DNA of 10,514 nucleotides. Source: Ignavibacteriales bacterium CG12_big_fil_rev_8_21_14_0_65_30_8 (lineage in GTDB: Bacteria; Bacteroidota; Ignavibacteria; Ignavibacteriales; Ignavibacteriaceae). The DNA lies in assembly GCA_002783525.1 (NCBI GenBank), contig PFGS01000295.1, positions 1 through 10,514 of the forward strand, given 5' to 3'. Both the position numbers and the translations under genes were made by a program. Shown here one piece after another: positions 7,658-10,514 of this stretch; the first letter of the stretch is position 1, and each line of letters begins with the position of its first letter. The notes below the pieces were generated by a model that did not search any database, was not told the DNA's origin, and saw nothing but the letters and a program-made list of their open reading frames with translations.

Positions 7658-9310
7658 TTATTTTGTAGCTATTATAACTTGAACTGTTCCCAAAGTAAAA
7701 ATATGTTTCTCAACTTTTGAAAAGCCATAACTTTTCAGCATATCAACAAGATCAACTTTTTTATCAAAATTACCCACTGAATCAGGTAAATATTTGTAAG
7801 CTTCTCTGTTTCCCGAAATAATTCCCCCAACAAATGGTAAAATATTGTAAAAATAAAATTCATATAATTTTCTAATTACAATATTCTTTGGTAATCTAAA
7901 TTCTAAAATCGTTGCTTTACCACCTTCACTTAAAATATTGTAAAATGATCTGAATCCTTCACCAATATCAAAAAAGTTTCTTACTCCAAAAGCAACAGTT
8001 ATATTTGTAACTGAGCCAGGTTTAATAGGCATTTTTTCTGCAACCATTTGAATGTTTTTCCCTTTGATCCAATTACTTTTATTGTTAAAAAGTTTTAGCA
8101 TATTGAATGAAAAGTCTGCTCCAAATATATTTTTAACCCCCATTTTTCTGGCTTGTATTGCAACATCCCCGGTTCCGCAAGCAACATCTAATAAAACTGA
8201 TTTAGAATTAAGATCTGATAATTTTAATGCTTTTTTTCTCCAGTAAAAATCCAGTCCAAAACTTAAAAGATGATTTAAAAAATCATATTTACCGGCAATA
8301 TTTTCAAAAATAAATTTTACTTGTTTTTTTTTATCTTCTTTTAAAACAGAATTATTGTTTAATTGATGTTTGGAAGTGTATTCAAATATTTTCATTCCTA
8401 CTTTATTTCGCCACCAATTAAATAAATACTTTCCACTCCACATTGCAAAGATCATAAATACCAATCCGCCAATAAGATCAATAAAATAATGATACCATAA
8501 ATAGACAGTAGAAAATATTAGCAAAGAACCCCAGGGTACAAAGAAATATTTTGATTTACTTTTTAACTTTACTGACAAATACATTACAATAAGAGTGATC
8601 ATTGTATGTCCGCTTGGAAATACATCTCTTTGAACAACTTCCGCCGGGTTTGGAGTATTGGGGAAAAGTGACTCCCCAAAGTTTGTAACATCTCTCAAAA
8701 AATTTGTAAAATACAATCCGGGTAACTGCTGATTGATTGTTGCAAAATCGTGAAGAGTAAATCTAGGACCTATACCGGGTAACAAAAAATAACCCAAATA
8801 TGAAAGAAAAAATCCATAAATAACAATAAATACTGAAAACTCAAAAGCAGTTTGTTTATTGTTATAAAGTAGTATCAAGCAAAGGAAAATGGGAAGCAAA
8901 TAAAAAGAACCATAAACAATTTGTAATAGTTCTGTTAAAAATGGAAAAGCAAACTTATGCAAAAAAATTGTTGGATCTGTTCCAAATATCCATCTGTCAA
9001 TCTTAATGAACAGCCAATCATAATCTACCGGTCTTAACGAATGTACTAAAAGATATATTTCCTTAAAAGTTAAAAGTACTAATGGTGCCAAATACCAATA
9101 GTGAAAAATTCTAATAATTCTTAAATCGTATTTATACTCAATAAATGCCATTGATAAAACAAATATTATCAAGCAAATATTAAGAAGAAGAAGCGTAAAC
9201 CATAACTCTATGTAATTATTAAATGCAATATTTACAAAAGATAAAATTATAAAAAAGCTAATGGTAACAAGATCATAAGCTTTAATATTTTTAACAAAAG
9301 ATTTTATCAT
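7658..9310 (-). CDS. menG: Fusion protein: PAP2/Aur1-like membrane phosphatase + MenG/UbiE menaquinone methyltransferase
   Basis: One uninterrupted frame of 550 residues from the ATG at 9310 (a TTG at 9316 would add two). Residues 1-300 form a PAP2-type integral membrane domain with eight predicted segments (about 13-31, 36-58, 71-91, 130-149, 157-179, 236-249, 257-271, 277-295), SLRP at 91-94, PSGH at 232-235, and H274-x3-D278 in WYHYFIDLIGG. Residues 325-550 are a complete UbiE/MenG domain: KYDFLNHLLSFGLDFYWRKK, SAM-binding LLDVACGTG (373-381), acidic D399, AFGVRNF, and the late signature GNREAYKYLPDSVGNF. MenG methylates demethylmenaquinone to menaquinone; PAP2 enzymes remove or transfer phosphate on lipids. 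Positive residues at 249-254 and 294-303 put the PAP2 site outside and MenG in the cytoplasm. MenG enzymes are normally about 230-240 residues and stand alone, so the fusion is unusual. An internal ATG (Met306, at 8395) could yield MenG alone, but AGGA abuts it with no spacer. Confidence 0.88.
   Translation of the reverse strand: MIKSFVKNIKAYDLVTISFFIILSFVNIAFNNYIELWFTLLLLNICLIIFVLSMAFIEYKYDLRIIRIFHYWYLAPLVLLTFKEIYLLVHSLRPVDYDWLFIKIDRWIFGTDPTIFLHKFAFPFLTELLQIVYGSFYLLPIFLCLILLYNNKQTAFEFSVFIVIYGFFLSYLGYFLLPGIGPRFTLHDFATINQQLPGLYFTNFLRDVTNFGESLFPNTPNPAEVVQRDVFPSGHTMITLIVMYLSVKLKSKSKYFFVPWGSLLIFSTVYLWYHYFIDLIGGLVFMIFAMWSGKYLFNWWRNKVGMKIFEYTSKHQLNNNSVLKEDKKKQVKFIFENIAGKYDFLNHLLSFGLDFYWRKKALKLSDLNSKSVLLDVACGTGDVAIQARKMGVKNIFGADFSFNMLKLFNNKSNWIKGKNIQMVAEKMPIKPGSVTNITVAFGVRNFFDIGEGFRSFYNILSEGGKATILEFRLPKNIVIRKLYEFYFYNILPFVGGIISGNREAYKYLPDSVGNFDKKVDLVDMLKSYGFSKVEKHIFTLGTVQVIIATK
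8324..8332 (-). repeat. A9 homopolymer in the PAP2-MenG linker, possible slippage site
   Basis: Nine A on the coding strand encode Lys327-329 (three AAA codons) at the boundary between the linker and the MenG domain. With eight A the frame reads AAC AAG TAA and stops at once. With ten A it runs ACA AGT AAA ATT TAT TTT TGA and stops after six codons. Slippage either way would release the membrane domain without the methyltransferase. Whether slippage happens is not known from sequence. Confidence 0.5.
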
Positions 9311-9339
9311 ACTCAATAAGTTTAAATTGCGATTACTTG

Positions 9340-10128
9340 TTATTGTTTATTTAAAATAAATTTAGACAAATTTATGAAATCAGTAATGTCTAAATCTTCA
9401 GCACGCTTCGAGAGCTCGATATCACAATTGCTAAAATCTATATCTCTAAATATACTGTTACTTAAAGAATTTTTAAGAATTTTTCTTCTGTTTCCGAATG
9501 AAGCTTTTACGGTTTTAATGAATATTTTTTGAATCTCTTCTGATTCGGAATTATTTATAAAATTCAAATGGATTACTGCTGAATTTACATTTGGCTTAGG
9601 TGTAAAGACATTTCTTGATACTTTGAAACAATATTTAACCTCACAGAAATAATTTAATATTATTGAAAAAATGCCATAATCTTTGGTACCTTTTTCCCCG
9701 GTCATCCGCTTAGCAACTTCGTGCTGCACCATTAACAAAGCATCATTTACTAAATTATTATTGTCTATTAATTTGAAAACAATTGGAGAGGTAATGTTAT
9801 AAGGTATATTTCCTATTATTCTTAACTTTTTCTTATTTATATCAAAAATTGTATGTAAATCAATGTTCAAAAAATCATCATTAATTAAATTCAGTGATGG
9901 GAAGATATATCTTAAATCATCAATAACCCTTGTATCAATTTCAACAGCAGTAAATTTCTTGATCTTATCTGAAAGCAATTCTGTTAATGCACCTCGTCCC
10001 GGTCCAATTTCTAAAATATTATCATCTCTTTTAGGATTAAATTCAGATATAATATTATTCAATATATTTTTATCATGAATATAATTTTGGCCGAATCTTT
10101 TTAATGCTTTATTAGTTTCTAAATTCAT
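9340..10128 (-). CDS. rsmA: 16S rRNA dimethyladenosine transferase RsmA (KsgA)
   Basis: Ribosome-assembly enzyme that dimethylates two adjacent adenosines near the 3' end of 16S rRNA using SAM. From the ATG at 10128 it has 262 residues, normal for the family. Motifs: KRFGQNYIHD (10-19), SAM-binding ILEIGPGRGALTE (38-50), acidic E63 in AVEID, NDDFL (83-87), the catalytic GNIPYNITSP (106-115), QHEVAKRM (135-142), FTPKPNVNSAV (175-185), and FGNRRKILKNSL in the C-terminal helical domain. The ATG overlaps the TGA of the upstream ABC-F gene by one base (TGATG) and was preferred over a TTG one codon earlier; no Shine-Dalgarno sequence is visible, so coupled translation is likely. Twenty-nine bases separate its stop from the ATG of the PAP2-MenG gene. 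Confidence 0.96.
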   Translation of the reverse strand: MNLETNKALKRFGQNYIHDKNILNNIISEFNPKRDDNILEIGPGRGALTELLSDKIKKFTAVEIDTRVIDDLRYIFPSLNLINDDFLNIDLHTIFDINKKKLRIIGNIPYNITSPIVFKLIDNNNLVNDALLMVQHEVAKRMTGEKGTKDYGIFSIILNYFCEVKYCFKVSRNVFTPKPNVNSAVIHLNFINNSESEEIQKIFIKTVKASFGNRRKILKNSLSNSIFRDIDFSNCDIELSKRAEDLDITDFINLSKFILNKQ

Positions 10129-10130
10129 CA
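10126..10130 (-). other. TGATG stop/start overlap between ABC-F gene and rsmA
   Basis: Read on the minus strand, TGA (10130-10128) and ATG (10128-10126) share one A. This decides the rsmA start and implies translational coupling of the ABC-F ATPase and RsmA. Confidence 0.8.
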
Positions 10131-10514
10131 ATTAAATCTGTTTTCTATTTCCTTTAATTCTTCCAGCTTATCAGCCCAGACTAATAATAATTTATCTAGT
10201 TCTTCCTTAGACTTACTATAATCAGAATTTATTTTATTAGCTTTTTCTGGTTCTTTATATAAATCCGGATCAAATAGTTTTTTTTCTAATTCACCAACAC
10301 TATTTTCCAATTCTTTAATTCTATTCTCAATTTTATTTACCTCTGCAGATAGATATTTTGTAGCTTGAAATTTTAATTGTCTTTTTTCAGCCTCAATCCT
10401 TTTTAATTGTTTATTACTTATAGAATTATAATTTTTCTTTTCATTATTATTTGAATTTGATCTTTTTAGATTTTCTATTTTCCAAAGATAATAATCAATA
10501 TCACCTTCGTATAA
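10128..10514 (-). CDS. ABC-F family ATPase (Uup-like), C-terminal 128 residues only
   Basis: The frame is open to the right edge, so the two ATP-binding domains lie outside the window. The visible part begins LYEGDIDYYLWKIEN, which matches the conserved strand-helix after the second ATPase domain of ABC-F proteins (GxYxxY). An Asn-rich spacer (SNSNNNEKKNYNS) follows. Then comes a charged two-stranded coiled coil starting QLKRIEAEKRQLK and ending FDPDLYKEPEKANK, LLLVWADKLEELKEIENRFN. That C-terminal coiled coil is typical of Uup and related members, which act on ribosomes or nucleic acids rather than in transport. An in-frame TTG at 10310 is just a Leu codon inside the coiled coil, not a start. 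Subfamily assignment is tentative because the linker domain cannot be seen. Confidence 0.85.
   Translation of the reverse strand, partial: LYEGDIDYYLWKIENLKRSNSNNNEKKNYNSISNKQLKRIEAEKRQLKFQATKYLSAEVNKIENRIKELENSVGELEKKLFDPDLYKEPEKANKINSDYSKSKEELDKLLLVWADKLEELKEIENRFN

Noticed and set aside
7632..7664. Inverted repeat at the convergent gene ends as a bidirectional terminator
   Set aside because: The eight-base arms contain only A and T with a 17-base loop, so the hairpin would be very weak. Such symmetry is expected by chance at this base composition.
10129..10131. TTG one codon upstream as rsmA start
   Set aside because: The adjacent ATG at 10128 forms a standard TGATG overlap and is the more usual start codon; the difference is one residue.
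1..10514. Mobile element, CRISPR array, tRNA, riboswitch or defence system
   Set aside because: No terminal repeats, transposase or integrase motifs, regular repeat-spacer pattern, or intergenic space large enough for a structured leader was seen on either strand.

Overview
The window is AT-rich (roughly 30% G+C by eye), almost fully coding, and carries only chromosomal-type genes. There is no RNA gene, CRISPR array, insertion sequence or non-coding stretch longer than about 30 bases. An ABC exporter with a TolC-type adaptor points to a Gram-negative envelope, and a MenG domain points to menaquinone respiration. Together with the base composition and weak ribosome binding sites this suggests Bacteroidota/Ignavibacteria, but that placement is inference.

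Positions 1-7648 are one tightly packed plus-strand gene string, probably one operon entered from upstream. It starts with an exporter: the C-terminal part of an HlyD-type adaptor, two separate ATPase subunits and two paralogous ABC-2 permeases, laid out like the E. coli ybhGFSR system but with the two ATPase halves unfused. The two ATPases look functionally asymmetric: the departures from consensus in each one fall in the same composite ATP site. The string continues with four small-molecule enzymes or binding proteins: an SRPBCC-fold protein, an AhpD-like carboxymuconolactone decarboxylase-fold protein with a CxxC centre, a metal-dependent nucleoside-deaminase-type amidohydrolase, and the house-cleaning NTP pyrophosphatase RdgB.

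Positions 7658-10514 hold a convergent minus-strand string, read from right to left: the C-terminal end of an ABC-F ATPase, the 16S rRNA dimethyltransferase RsmA (overlapping the ABC-F stop by one base), and a single open frame that joins an eight-helix PAP2/Aur1-like membrane phosphatase domain to a complete MenG/UbiE methyltransferase. The two strings meet tail to tail with nine bases between stop codons.

The most unusual item is the PAP2-MenG fusion. Its predicted topology puts the PAP2 active site outside and the methyltransferase inside the cytoplasmic membrane. A run of nine A sits in the linker, and both other reading frames after it close within a few codons, so slippage there would release a stand-alone PAP2 protein.
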